The notes beneath the pieces were generated by a model. That model searched no databases and was not told where the DNA came from. It worked only from the letters and a program-made list of their open reading frames with translations. From B30-G6 sp964633115 (GTDB taxonomy: Bacteria > Desulfobacterota > Desulfobacteria > Desulfobacterales > B30-G6): a DNA stretch of 64,000 nucleotides. Location of the stretch: positions 1 through 64,000 of the forward strand of contig CAZWEO010000012.1 of the NCBI GenBank assembly GCA_964633115.1, in the 5' to 3' direction. This document shows positions 1 through 9,433 of this stretch, one piece after another (the stretch's first letter is position 1; each line of letters begins with the position of its first letter). The translations under genes and the position numbers were made by a program.

Positions 1-156
1 GCACCATACACACTTTTAACCTTTATGTCTACAATTAAATTGCGCTGTAGTGTTATTATAATTCCAAAATAAAAATTCTTTCGATTAAGTACCGAAGACT
101 AGCTCCGCCTTATAGATGATTCGGTGCATCGAAAGCGGGATCAAAGTTGCAATAAT

Positions 157-189
157 GGCGTATTTGACATCAAATTAGTCATATACGCC
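157..189 (+). promoter_or_regulatory. Palindromic operator candidate upstream of the activase gene
   Basis: The arms GGCGTAT (157-163) and ATACGCC (183-189) are perfectly complementary. They enclose TTGACATCAAATTAGTCAT (164-182), which matches 16 of 19 positions of a sequence at 44944-44962 in front of the other ASKHA activator gene. The site lies about 75 bases before the start codon. No well-spaced -10 box follows the TTGACA, so I read it as an operator or leader hairpin rather than a core promoter. The rest of positions 1-260 is AT-rich and shows no gene. Confidence 0.4.
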
Positions 190-260
190 TCTTTTATTTG
201 CATTTGAAACAAGGCATGTTCGGGTCAATGAACAGCCCGGAATGAATCAAGGAGACGTCT

Positions 261-3200
261 ATGGCAGTACGCGTAGCAGGGTGTGATCTAGGCAAAGCCT
301 CTGCCGGTTTTGTTATCGTGAAAATCAATCATGAGTACGAAATTGAGGTGGAAAAGGCGTCATATATTCTCCATGAGGGAAATCCCTTCGGGATGTTTAA
401 AGAATGGTACCAGCACAATAACGTAGCCGATTGTGCTGCACTGGGTGCCACCGGGCTATACTCTGGGGAATTGTTGGCTCCGGTAATGGTATTTCCGGAT
501 GACGCCTGTCAGGAAGCAGTCCTGGATGCGGATGCCACCGCACCGGCAGAGATGAACCTTGTTAGCGTGGGTGCCAGGGGATATAGCGTGCTGGCCCGTA
601 TTCCGGCAGACGGCTCTTGCGGGCCGCATACCGATGATCGCCAGTATATGCCACAGTTTTTTTATCAATTTCTTGAAAACGACAAGTGTTCATCAGGCGC
701 CGGAGAAAACATTTTAAAAATGGCGAACAGATTCGGAGTGGGGATTGAAACCGCTGATGAAATGGCCATGTCCGCCGAGAAGGGCATTCCCATTACCGCA
801 CGGTGTTCGGTTTTCGCGAAAAGCGAGTTGACCCACTACGCCAATCAGGGAAAATCAGCCAGCGAATTATTTAAAGGTTTTTTCAGTTCTGTAGCCGGTA
901 ATACCGTTGGGCTCCTGGCCCGAAACAGCACCAACGGGCCTGTACACCTAATCGGCGGGTTAACCCGCGTACAATCCTTTGTAGACGCTTTTTCTGCTCT
1001 TGTCGACAGAGAGATTGTACTTCCTGGAAACCGCCTCACATTGGAAGCAGAAGGTGCGGCACGTAGCGCGGCTGCCCGCATTGCGGCCAACGCGGCGTTG
1101 AATCTTCCCAATGATCCCGAAATGTTAATTAATATACAGGCAAAGCGATTTACAGTGCTACCTTCGGCCTCAAAATTTTCAGACAGCGTGACGGTGATGC
1201 CGGAATATGCCACAGCAACTGACTGGGAATCTCAGCCGGTAGTCCTGGGGTTAGACCTGGGGTCCACAGGCGCCAAGGCCGTATTGACATCCATCGACAC
1301 AGCAGAGCCACTGATGGACGTGTATGATCGCACCCGAGGCAATCCGGTTGACGCCGCCAGGCGTCTGGTGGCTGCCATTCTGAAAACCGGCCGTCCGGAT
1401 GTCCGGGCTGTCGGCCTCACCGGTTCGGGACGCGAGGCCGTTGCTATCCTGGCGCGGACAGTGTTTCATCATCATAACAGCAACTTAAAAAGAATTTGTG
1501 TGTTAAATGAAATCGTTGCACATGCCACTGCGGCCATATCCTGTGATCCGGAAAACGGGAAGGATATGTCAATCATCGAAATCGGTGGTCAAGATGCCAA
1601 GTATATCCGGGTCAACGCTGGCCGGATTACGGAAAGCGATATGAACAAAGCATGTAGCGCCGGCACTGGTTCTTTTCTGGAAGAACAGGCCAACTGTTAC
1701 GATGTTGATGATATCACCCAATTTGCAAAGATGGCGGCTGCTGCCGAAAGACCACCGGATCTGGGACAAATGTGTACGGTCTACATTTCTGAAGCCGGTG
1801 CAGATGCACTCAAAGAAGGATTTTCCGTGGGAGACATTTTTGCGGGATTTCAGTATTCAGTAATTTACAATTATTTAAATCGGGTGATGGGGCAGCGCCA
1901 GCTGGGCAGTAAGATTTTTTTCCAGGGGAAGCCCGCGTCCAATGAGTGCCTGGCATGGACCCTAGCTTCAATAACGGGGCGTGACATCATTGTACCGCCA
2001 AATCCTGGCGCAATGGGGGCTTGGGGTATCGGCCTGTGTACTCTTGAACAGATCGGAAAAGAAATACTGCTGGCGATGCCCGCGTTGAGCCTAGATGACT
2101 TTCTAACCGCAGATATAGTTGAACGTTCCGAGTTTACCTGCAAGGATTCAACCTGCCGGACCATGTGTCCCATCGAACGCACAACCATAAGGTTTGGCGA
2201 TATCACCAAGAAAGCCACTTCGGGTGGGGCCTGCCCAAAATATGAAGTTGCTTCCGCGGTCATGCCGAAACTGGATAAAGAGGCGCCTAATCCCTTTGAA
2301 GAGCGGGCCGAACTCTTAGCAGCCTACGAGTGGTTAGATGAAGATAGTAAACACCAGTCGACAGTGGCCATTCCCATAACAGGTCCAGTTGGCGGATTCT
2401 TACCGCTTTTATCAACCGTAGTGCACGAACTTGGATTTTCGGTGAAAGTGTTGCAGTCAAACCAAAAATCTCTGGCCCGGGGCGAACATTTGTGTAACAG
2501 TTTTGATTCCTGTGGTCCCGTTAAAATTGCTCACTCCATCTGCGATACAGACCATACTCACCTTTTCTTTCCAAAAATCATGAATTTTTCCGACAGAGAA
2601 GGGCCGGGCGGTATTGCCTGTGTCACCGAGCAAGCTATGCCGGAAGTAATTGAACAATCGTTGAAAAACCGCGGAAAAGAAATCTCTGTGATCCATCCGA
2701 GGCTCTACCTGGAAAACGGGCTCACTGAACCGGGTGTAATTGAGAGTTTCACCATATTGGCGAATGCACTGGGTGCGGACGTTTCTAAAGTGACGCCTGC
2801 GGTGGAAAGAGGAGCTAAAGCCCAAAAAACCTTCGAAGCGGCCTTAGGTAAAATTGGCCAGCGGGCCATCAATTATGCCGTCAACAACAAAATCCCCATT
2901 GTAGTGGTCTGTGGCTCGCAGCACGTGATCCACGACAAGGCCGCAAATTCTAAAATCCCGGAGATACTTCGACAGAATGGCGCCATGGCGATACCCATGG
3001 ACTGTTTTTCTGTTTCCGAAGATACTCCTGAAATGAAGCGAGTTTACTGGGGGGATGCCAACCGATATCTGCGGGCGGCCCTCTCAGCAAAAAAAAACCA
3101 GAACGCCTTTCCCCTGATGCTGGCCTCATTCGGTTGTGGGCCGGCATCTTTTACCGAACAAGTTTTTCATTCCTTGCTGGAAGGATATCCGCATACGATT

Positions 3201-4610
3201 CTGGAAAGCGATGGCCACGGCGGCACCGCCGGATTTGTTACACGAATTCAGGCATTCCTACAGTCTGTGAAACAATATTTGGACCAAGATGAAACGACCA
3301 AACCGGCCAATCCCGATCGGGTTGTATCGTATGTGGAATCTGGTGTGTACAGGGGGAAATATCTTGATAAAGAAATCCGCTATGTGTTTTTCAGCAGCCT
3401 GGATTACTTGGGGGACCTATTGGCCGCAGTGTACCGTTCATATGGGTATGACGCAGTCTCGGCCCCGCCTGTTTCAACCGAAAACTATCACCTTGGGAAA
3501 TCGGATTGCTCTGGAAAGGAATGCATGTCCTACCAGCTGATATGGGGGGCCTTTCGGGAGTATTTGAAATCTGTACAGAATGAAATGGCTGTAAGTGGGC
3601 AGGATGCGCCCAAGCATATCCGGCTAATGCAACTGTCCGGGCAGATTTGCCGGGCTGGAATGTACGGGATAAAAGACCGGTTATCGGTTAATAGAATGGG
3701 CTTGCATGACCAAATCTCCGTAGCTTCCATTATGATCGCCGGGGGTCCCGGTATGGCGGCCCGGCTGGTTGCGGGACTTACCGGCATGGATATTTTGCGT
3801 CAATTTTTTCTATACCATCAAGCCGTAGAATCTAAATCAGGCAAAGCTAGGGAAGTATACCAGCGATATGCCAAGGCCATTGTAGAGCTTGTTGAACGGT
3901 CCTCCGTGGCTGGTTTTATGAATATGGCCCAAAAAGGGTATCACTGGGTGCGGCTCAGAAAGATCATCATAAAAGCGGCCCAGGCGTATCACCACATGGA
4001 GGTTAAAGCCGGGGATGTGTCCGATTACAGGGAAATCTTTGTTTCTGGCGATCCTATGGCCAAAGGCAACGATGTGGCCAATTGTGGGCTTTTTGACAGG
4101 TTAAGTGAGCAAAAAGTCCGCTCCGTGGCCGAACCGCTGTGTGATTTTTTAGAATTTTTAGCCCGATTGCACCCTCAATTGATTTTTGGCCGCAGATCCA
4201 CAAAACGACAGCAGAATTCTTACCTAAAGGTCATGCTGATGATCCGGAAAAGTCTTTACAAAACGGCCCGCAAACTGCACCCCTGGTTACCCCAACCAGA
4301 TTTGCCGGCTGTACTGAAACGGTCCCGTGACATCTTCGATCCCAACACTTTGGGTGGCGTAGGCCAGGTCATTGGAAGTGTTCTACATCACTGGGAAACT
4401 GGAGCATATGATGGTGTCCTTATGACCAGTTGTTGGGGGTGTGACAATTCTCTTATCGAGGAAAGCATTCTGCGGCATCACCGTAAAATTCCGTTTTATT
4501 TTTTCTATGATGACGGTGCACCTCTTGATACCGGCAGGGTGAACCGTTTCGCCTTTCAGCTCCAACGTCAATCAAAAAACAAAAACATTCCAGAAGCTGC
4601 CAGTCTCTGA
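261..4610 (+). CDS. Long acyl-CoA dehydratase activase (two ASKHA ATPase domains, DUF2229, HgdB-like C-terminus)
   Basis: This 1449-residue protein carries two BcrAD/BadFG-type ASKHA ATPase domains. The first starts at VAGCDLGKASAGF near residue 5 and has the cluster-loop CSSGAGE. The second starts at LGLDLGSTGAKAV near residue 330 and has EIGGQDAKYI and CSAGTGSF. A cysteine-rich linker (CKDSTCRTMCPIE) follows, then a DUF2229-type region and a C-terminal half resembling 2-hydroxyacyl-CoA dehydratase subunits. Family members use ATP hydrolysis to push an electron from a [4Fe-4S] cluster onto a dehydratase or reductase. The start follows AAGGAGAC at good spacing. Length is usual for the long form in anaerobic deltaproteobacteria. 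No separate dehydratase subunit gene is nearby, so the substrate is unknown and the C-terminus may be the partner enzyme. Confidence 0.9.
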   Translation: MAVRVAGCDLGKASAGFVIVKINHEYEIEVEKASYILHEGNPFGMFKEWYQHNNVADCAALGATGLYSGELLAPVMVFPDDACQEAVLDADATAPAEMNLVSVGARGYSVLARIPADGSCGPHTDDRQYMPQFFYQFLENDKCSSGAGENILKMANRFGVGIETADEMAMSAEKGIPITARCSVFAKSELTHYANQGKSASELFKGFFSSVAGNTVGLLARNSTNGPVHLIGGLTRVQSFVDAFSALVDREIVLPGNRLTLEAEGAARSAAARIAANAALNLPNDPEMLINIQAKRFTVLPSASKFSDSVTVMPEYATATDWESQPVVLGLDLGSTGAKAVLTSIDTAEPLMDVYDRTRGNPVDAARRLVAAILKTGRPDVRAVGLTGSGREAVAILARTVFHHHNSNLKRICVLNEIVAHATAAISCDPENGKDMSIIEIGGQDAKYIRVNAGRITESDMNKACSAGTGSFLEEQANCYDVDDITQFAKMAAAAERPPDLGQMCTVYISEAGADALKEGFSVGDIFAGFQYSVIYNYLNRVMGQRQLGSKIFFQGKPASNECLAWTLASITGRDIIVPPNPGAMGAWGIGLCTLEQIGKEILLAMPALSLDDFLTADIVERSEFTCKDSTCRTMCPIERTTIRFGDITKKATSGGACPKYEVASAVMPKLDKEAPNPFEERAELLAAYEWLDEDSKHQSTVAIPITGPVGGFLPLLSTVVHELGFSVKVLQSNQKSLARGEHLCNSFDSCGPVKIAHSICDTDHTHLFFPKIMNFSDREGPGGIACVTEQAMPEVIEQSLKNRGKEISVIHPRLYLENGLTEPGVIESFTILANALGADVSKVTPAVERGAKAQKTFEAALGKIGQRAINYAVNNKIPIVVVCGSQHVIHDKAANSKIPEILRQNGAMAIPMDCFSVSEDTPEMKRVYWGDANRYLRAALSAKKNQNAFPLMLASFGCGPASFTEQVFHSLLEGYPHTILESDGHGGTAGFVTRIQAFLQSVKQYLDQDETTKPANPDRVVSYVESGVYRGKYLDKEIRYVFFSSLDYLGDLLAAVYRSYGYDAVSAPPVSTENYHLGKSDCSGKECMSYQLIWGAFREYLKSVQNEMAVSGQDAPKHIRLMQLSGQICRAGMYGIKDRLSVNRMGLHDQISVASIMIAGGPGMAARLVAGLTGMDILRQFFLYHQAVESKSGKAREVYQRYAKAIVELVERSSVAGFMNMAQKGYHWVRLRKIIIKAAQAYHHMEVKAGDVSDYREIFVSGDPMAKGNDVANCGLFDRLSEQKVRSVAEPLCDFLEFLARLHPQLIFGRRSTKRQQNSYLKVMLMIRKSLYKTARKLHPWLPQPDLPAVLKRSRDIFDPNTLGGVGQVIGSVLHHWETGAYDGVLMTSCWGCDNSLIEESILRHHRKIPFYFFYDDGAPLDTGRVNRFAFQLQRQSKNKNIPEAASL

Positions 4611-4838
4611 ACAATTTGTGGGCTGCATTAACAGCAGATTAATCCGGTTGTTATCGGCAAATGACAGACAAAAGCTGTCCTGAAATGTGTTTATGTGCTT
4701 CGCTACTTTGGACTAGGGCTTTATATCCCGCCTTCTCAGCTCATCCGATATCACGCGGGATTTCTGGTGAAGCCCGCCGTGATGAGGATGAAACCGGTTT
4801 TTCGACAAGCGTTCATTGCAAAATTCCCCCAATATGTA
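4611..4838. other. Convergent intergenic region with an imperfect hairpin
   Basis: No gene is seen between the activase and the convergent permease gene. TCACGCGGG (4751-4759) pairs with CCCGCCGTGA (4773-4782) with one bulged base. No T-run follows, so a terminator role is only possible. Confidence 0.25.
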
Positions 4839-5978
4839 TCAAGTTGATTGTTTTATCCTGATCAATTGGACTGCTGATAGCGAGACGGCGCTCATGCAGG
4901 CACCGGCGATAAATGGGATGCGGTAATCCAGCATCCACAGAATACCGCCCAATGCAGGCAGAACCACGGCAGCGATATGGTTGATGGTGAAGCCTACGGC
5001 CATGCTGGGGGCAATGTCCCTGGGATCGGCCACCTTTTGAAAATAGGTTCTGATGGCCATGGAGAAGCCGAAGAAAATATGATCGAGAATATAAAGAAGC
5101 GCCACGATTAGTCGGCTATCGACAAAAGCATAGGCCAAGAAAACAACGATCAGACTGGCATATTCCATTGAAAGCACCTTGCGCTCTCCAAAGTGATTAA
5201 TGCTTGTAGCGATCAAAGGGGCTACAAAATAGTTGATCACGTTGTTGACCACAAAAAGAATGGTCACTTCTTGGATAGAAAATTCGAAGCGTTTCACCAT
5301 CAGAAACACAGCAAAGGCCATGAATATCTGCCGTCGGGCCCCTGCCATGAATGTCAAAAAATAAAACAGCCAGTACTTCTTTCTGAGGATCATTTTTTTT
5401 CTTTGGGGCGTCAAGCCTGTCTGTACCGGATTTTGGCAAAACCCCCAGACAGCAATGCCCACCACAAAAAGGCCGACAATCAGGTAGGTCAGAGAATAAT
5501 TGAGGAAAAATGAAACCAGGTAGATAAACAAGCCGATACCGATATTGGAGGCCGCGGCAATGCTGTACTGCCGGCCGAAAACCCAAGGGGACTCCTGAGT
5601 ATTGAAATATTGCAGTGTGAGCGACTGGTTGGTGGTTTCGTAATAGTGAAACCCAAAGCTCGAAATCAGGGTGACAATCATGAGGCCGTAAAAACTGGGA
5701 AACATACCAGTTATCCCCAGCCCCAAACCCAGCATAAGAATAGAGAAAGCTGAAAGTCGATGCTCCTTGATGAACAGCAAAACATATATTGCCAACAAGG
5801 CCAAAAAGCCCGGGATTTCTCTAACAGACTGGATGACACCCACATGCTTGCCTTGCAGGCCGGCAACCTCCACGGCAAAATTGTTGAACAGAAGTAACCA
5901 GGCTTGTAATCCCACAGCCGAGGCAATGGTCAGCATGATTAGATAGCGGTACATGGGTTTGCGGCGAACGGATTCCAT
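4839..5978 (-). CDS. MFS-type membrane permease
   Basis: The 379-residue protein is almost entirely hydrophobic segments separated by short charged loops, as in major facilitator transporters of about twelve helices. The basic loop near residues 190-200 (TPQRKKMILRKKYW) is consistent with the central cytoplasmic loop between the two six-helix halves. The N-terminal VRRKPMYRYLIMLTIASAVG also fits an MFS start. No substrate can be inferred: nothing adjacent is catabolic, and the gene is convergent with the activase. It stands alone on the minus strand, ending 228 bases from the activase stop. Confidence 0.75.
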   Translation of the reverse strand: MESVRRKPMYRYLIMLTIASAVGLQAWLLLFNNFAVEVAGLQGKHVGVIQSVREIPGFLALLAIYVLLFIKEHRLSAFSILMLGLGLGITGMFPSFYGLMIVTLISSFGFHYYETTNQSLTLQYFNTQESPWVFGRQYSIAAASNIGIGLFIYLVSFFLNYSLTYLIVGLFVVGIAVWGFCQNPVQTGLTPQRKKMILRKKYWLFYFLTFMAGARRQIFMAFAVFLMVKRFEFSIQEVTILFVVNNVINYFVAPLIATSINHFGERKVLSMEYASLIVVFLAYAFVDSRLIVALLYILDHIFFGFSMAIRTYFQKVADPRDIAPSMAVGFTINHIAAVVLPALGGILWMLDYRIPFIAGACMSAVSLSAVQLIRIKQST

Positions 5979-6369
5979 GGCAAAGGGTCATAACCTAGTT
6001 GGCAATAAAATAAAACGTATTTTTAAGAATGGAAAGAATGGGGACGTCCATTAAATTACTGGCGATTGGAATGAGCCATGGAACTGGGCTGAGAGGGAGC
6101 CAGATGGATCAGCTTTGACTTGGAATGCATTTACCAGCGCTGGGGATGCTCTACGCCGCTGTGGGTGTTCCTAGCGTAGCTGTAGGAATAGCCCTGTACC
6201 GGGCAGATATAGGCGCAGAGCAGCTGTTTTCGGACGACCGCCACCCAGATAACTGGGCGTAGCTCGCTTTGAATCTCGATGGTCACGACCTAACAATGCA
6301 AATGCACTCGGACGTCAAAACGCGCCGCTTAGCTATGCTTTTTGCCGCTGGTGATTTGTGGCGTTGGCC
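5979..6369. other. Intergenic region holding a short open stretch, possibly a gene remnant
   Basis: Apart from the stretch below, no gene is seen. On the minus strand, 6286 down to 6131 reads open from a GTG for 51 codons. It has a protein-like composition rich in Tyr, Cys and Trp, including the segment RKQLLCAYICP, and is preceded by an in-frame stop. There is no clear ribosome binding site. The nearby string GGGGACGTCCATTAAATT (6041-6058) resembles sequences I associate with repeated intergenic elements of this group. I cannot name a family. Confidence 0.3.
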
Positions 6370-6410
6370 TTGACATATCAACCATATGATGTATAATGCT
6401 GGTGTATACA
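6370..6410 (+). promoter_or_regulatory. Consensus promoter and operator of the toxin-antitoxin pair
   Basis: TTGACA (6370-6375) and TATAAT (6392-6397) are both perfect sigma-70 boxes with a 16-base spacer. The inverted repeat TGTATA (6390-6395) / TATACA (6405-6410) overlaps the -10 box. Overlap of this kind is expected for an operator bound by the ribbon-helix-helix antitoxin that follows, giving autorepression. Confidence 0.7.
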
Positions 6411-6427
6411 TTACATGGAGGTGCAAC

Positions 6428-6661
6428 ATGATACGAACACAAATATATTTAACAGAGCGGCAACGTAATGAACTGGCTACATTAGCTAAATCCCATGGAA
6501 AAAAGCAAAGTGAGCTCATTCGAGAGGCTATAGATAGACTAATTTATCAAGCTGGCAAGAATTATAGAAAACAGGTGCTTAATAATGCTGCTGGAATCTG
6601 GAAGGATCGAACGGATCTCCCTGATTTTATATCAATACGTTCCGATTGGGATAGGACTTAA
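6428..6661 (+). CDS. Ribbon-helix-helix antitoxin (CopG/VapB-like)
   Basis: This 77-residue protein begins IRTQIYLTERQRNELATLA, a classic ribbon-helix-helix DNA-binding fold. SELIREAIDRLI forms the second helix. The ATG at 6428 is chosen because GGAGGTG lies just upstream; an earlier in-frame ATG has no such site and lies inside the promoter. The C-terminal tail (KDRTDLPDFISIRSDWDRT) would wrap the toxin. It is followed two bases later by the PIN toxin gene, so the two are co-transcribed. Family antitoxins neutralise the partner RNase and repress their own promoter. Confidence 0.85.
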   Translation: MIRTQIYLTERQRNELATLAKSHGKKQSELIREAIDRLIYQAGKNYRKQVLNNAAGIWKDRTDLPDFISIRSDWDRT

Positions 6662-6663
6662 TT

Positions 6664-7047
6664 ATGCCGAAGCTAATTCTTCTAGATACTGATGTTCTTG
6701 TAGATTTTTTCCGCGGATTCAATAAGGCCGTGGCCTTCGTTAATAGAAACAATGCTCGCATAATTTTATCATCAATTGTGGTTGCGGAGTTGTTTGCCGG
6801 TGTCAAAGGAGATGCGGAACAAGCTGCCTTACAGAACTTTATATCTCTCTTTCGTGTTGTTCCCGTAGATGCTACTATCGGAAAAGCTGGGGGACTCTAC
6901 AAACGGGATTATGGCAAGTCACATGGTGTTGGCCTTGCAGATGCTATCTTGGCCGCCACTGCCGAGGCCGCAAATGCAGAATTAAAAACTCTCAATACCA
7001 AGCACTATCCTATGTTAAAAGGCATCAAACCGGCTTATAAAAAGTAA
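6664..7047 (+). CDS. VapC-family PIN-domain toxin (ribonuclease)
   Basis: The 127-residue protein has the PIN acidic residues in order: LLDTDVLVD (Asp8), VVAELFAG (Glu), and GLADAILAATA (Asp). The usual C-terminal TRN or TKH-like segment is present as LNTKHYPM. PIN toxins cleave tRNA or rRNA when freed from antitoxin. It starts two bases after the antitoxin stop, with the ribosome binding site inside the antitoxin end. All catalytic positions look intact, unlike the partial PIN gene at the far end of this window. Confidence 0.85.
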   Translation: MPKLILLDTDVLVDFFRGFNKAVAFVNRNNARIILSSIVVAELFAGVKGDAEQAALQNFISLFRVVPVDATIGKAGGLYKRDYGKSHGVGLADAILAATAEAANAELKTLNTKHYPMLKGIKPAYKK

Positions 7048-7297
7048 AAGGCCAACATCACACTGCAGCAGATTGCCAGGGCGTTGCGGTCCTGCAAATC
7101 TGAAATTCCGTATTGCCCTGTCGGCTGCTGAGTTCCGAGGCTATCTTGCATGGCCTATTTATTGTTTTGAAGGCATAAAAGGAACACCTACGCCTGGTAA
7201 CGATATTGCGCAACCTGATTGGTTTAAAAATCCTATAATCTGCCTGAAATGGCGTTTTCCGCGGACAACAAATTGATAGTGATACGCCACCCCAATG

Positions 7298-8383
7298 CTA
7301 TTGAACGGTAAAGCTGCTCGCATCGATATCGAGAAGCACCAACGCTTTAACGCGTGCAGGCAAGGCTGCGATGCAATTATGGATACTGGATTCCGGATCG
7401 GTGTAGCCGATCCGCTGGTTAATAAATTGGTCCAGTTCTTTTGCATGGGCCGCCAGCATTTCGCGTACGATGGCATGCGTTGCTAACGGCGATCCTTCGT
7501 ATTTAGTGAGCAGGAAGGCAAATGACAAAGCAGTCGCCACCATCGGAATGATGGCGAGCGACGGCAGGCCACGCTGCCGGCATAGCTCCGCCGCATAGAT
7601 GGCATCCACGGCTGCATGATGGATCATGAATCCCTGGTCCCATACATTATCGCGAACGCCTTTGGTCAGTGCCACATCCCACTGGCGGGTACCGCCTGCA
7701 CCGCCGTTGAGAAAATCGAAGAATTCTGCCTGGGTTGATCCATGCAGATCTTCTTGGAAACAGGCTGATTTCAGCGCGGCAGCCGATGAGATCCCCATCA
7801 GGCCATTGAATACCATCAGCTGACCGATGAGTTTTACCTCGGCACCGGCCGTGATGCTGTCCCCGAAATATTTGGGTTTGCCAATAACCTGTAGGGTCGG
7901 TTCCAAACGTTCATATAGGGATTTGCTGCCACTGGCCAGAATCAACATATTGGCCGTCTCGGCGCCCAAGGGTCCACCAGTCAAAGGATAGTTCGCATAT
8001 TCGATCCCATTTGCATGGGTGAACTCCGACGCATGCTGTGCGAATCCGGCACTCACAGTGGAAAGATGCAAAATGAATGGCCGGACTTTTAATTTCGGCT
8101 GCATTAAAGGCACCAGCGTTCGGAAAATATCACCGTCATCTCCGTTTTTGCCGGCACAGATGACCACGCCGTCATAATCACCCTCCCCCACCAAAGTCTC
8201 AAAGTCATACACGAGTTCGGCGCCATGAGCCTGCCAGGCCTGTCTGCAATTATCTCGCCTTGCATCCTGGGTTCCCCGATCGTGAATCCGCACAAAGTGT
8301 GCAGGGCTGCCCTGTTTCAGATGTTCTGCCGAGGGACTCAACATCAATCCCATGCCCCCGATACCGATGAGTTTGATTGTCAT
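7298..8383 (-). CDS. NAD(P)-binding beta-hydroxyacid dehydrogenase-like protein
   Basis: The 361-residue protein starts with a Rossmann fold (IKLIGIGGMGLML). Its middle contains LTGGPLGAETANMLILASG and AEVKLIGQLMVFNGL, which match the substrate loop and catalytic-lysine helix of the 3-hydroxyisobutyrate/6-phosphogluconate dehydrogenase family (lysine in VKLIGQ). The C-terminal half is helical as in that family. At about 360 residues it is longer than the usual 290-300. The start is supported by GGAGGATAAACACC. It is divergent from the toxin-antitoxin pair and not in a clear pathway cluster, so the substrate is unknown. Confidence 0.7.
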   Translation of the reverse strand: MTIKLIGIGGMGLMLSPSAEHLKQGSPAHFVRIHDRGTQDARRDNCRQAWQAHGAELVYDFETLVGEGDYDGVVICAGKNGDDGDIFRTLVPLMQPKLKVRPFILHLSTVSAGFAQHASEFTHANGIEYANYPLTGGPLGAETANMLILASGSKSLYERLEPTLQVIGKPKYFGDSITAGAEVKLIGQLMVFNGLMGISSAAALKSACFQEDLHGSTQAEFFDFLNGGAGGTRQWDVALTKGVRDNVWDQGFMIHHAAVDAIYAAELCRQRGLPSLAIIPMVATALSFAFLLTKYEGSPLATHAIVREMLAAHAKELDQFINQRIGYTDPESSIHNCIAALPARVKALVLLDIDASSFTVQ

Positions 8384-8527
8384 GGTGTTTATCCTCCTAC
8401 GAAATATAACGAGGTCATCGAATTATTGAAATACAAGCCAAATGATGGCATCAATTGGGCGCATATTCAAATAGAATTTTTAAGTAACATGAATGTAAAT
8501 CGCAGCGTTGTTTATGCAACGTTTGGT

Positions 8528-9406
8528 TTAACGTAGTTTGCCACCCGTCGCTTGATGCCCCTGCATGATGACAACAAAAGCGCTGGGATCAACTTCAGTA
8601 ACAATTGTTTTCAATCTCTTTACATCTGGTCTTTTTATGGCACAAAATAAGGTTGCGTGTTCCTTATTTGAAAACATGCCTTTTCCACTCCAGGATGTCA
8701 CACCCACGCGCATTCGTTGTAATATGGATTTGGAAATGATCTCAGGCTGATCGGTGATGATCAAGGCCGTGCGTATCACACTCGGTCCTTCCAGTACAAA
8801 ATCGGCCACCAATCCCCACATAAATAGGGTCACAAAGGCATACAGCGCCATTTCCCAACCAAAAACCAACCCGGCAATTAAAATAATCGCACCATCGATT
8901 AGCATATAAACCTGGCTGTTGGGGATGCCGGTTTTCAGGTTCAGTATCCGGCTGATGACCGAAGTCCCAGCCGGCGATGTACCTCCCCGGTAAATAAGAC
9001 CGATACCAATCCCACCCAATACGCCGCCAAATAGGGCATTCAACATTATATCATCGGAAATACCAGGCGGTAAAAACTTGGCCATCACATCCACGCCCAG
9101 GCTGTATATGAGGGTTACATAGCTGCCCCTTACAAGAAAGCGAAAGCGCCCCAGATAATAAAATCCGAGAATCAGCGTGGGGATAGTTAAAACCAGCATA
9201 GTAATCCCCGGTAGCCAGCCGATAAACTCATGCAGGATAATGGCTGCACCGGACACCCCGCCGGGCGCAATTTTGTGCGGAGCAAGAAATATATCAAAAT
9301 TTATTGCCAACAACAGTGAACCAATGGTCAAAAAAAAATAGTCGGGGACAATCCTGCGAAAGTTGAAGTTGGCTTTTGCCTGCCGAAATCTAAACTTCTT
9401 CATCAC
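8528..9406 (-). CDS. YitT family membrane protein (DUF161 plus DUF2179)
   Basis: This 292-residue protein has five to six hydrophobic segments in its first 210 residues, including YRGGTSPAGTSVISRIL, the glycine-rich stretch typical of the YitT/DUF161 family. A soluble C-terminal domain of about 80 residues (ending VTEVDPSAFVVIMQGHQATGG) matches DUF2179. The biochemical function of the family is not established. It sits 27 bases downstream of the EamA permease gene on the same strand, and they are probably co-transcribed. Confidence 0.85.
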   Translation of the reverse strand: MMKKFRFRQAKANFNFRRIVPDYFFLTIGSLLLAINFDIFLAPHKIAPGGVSGAAIILHEFIGWLPGITMLVLTIPTLILGFYYLGRFRFLVRGSYVTLIYSLGVDVMAKFLPPGISDDIMLNALFGGVLGGIGIGLIYRGGTSPAGTSVISRILNLKTGIPNSQVYMLIDGAIILIAGLVFGWEMALYAFVTLFMWGLVADFVLEGPSVIRTALIITDQPEIISKSILQRMRVGVTSWSGKGMFSNKEHATLFCAIKRPDVKRLKTIVTEVDPSAFVVIMQGHQATGGKLR

Positions 9407-9433
9407 ACTACCTCTTTAAACTTTATATAATTT

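Noticed and set aside
845..1213. Long antisense open frame inside the activase gene
   Set aside because: It lies within a strongly supported domain-bearing gene and shows no family motif; it is a frame shadow of a GC-rich third position.
5197..5586. 129-codon frame overlapping the MFS permease
   Set aside because: It overlaps membrane helices of a better supported gene and has no start site or recognisable motif.
7073..7276. 67-codon plus-strand frame after the VapC gene
   Set aside because: No ribosome binding site, unusual composition and no family; the gap between toxin and dehydrogenase appears non-coding.
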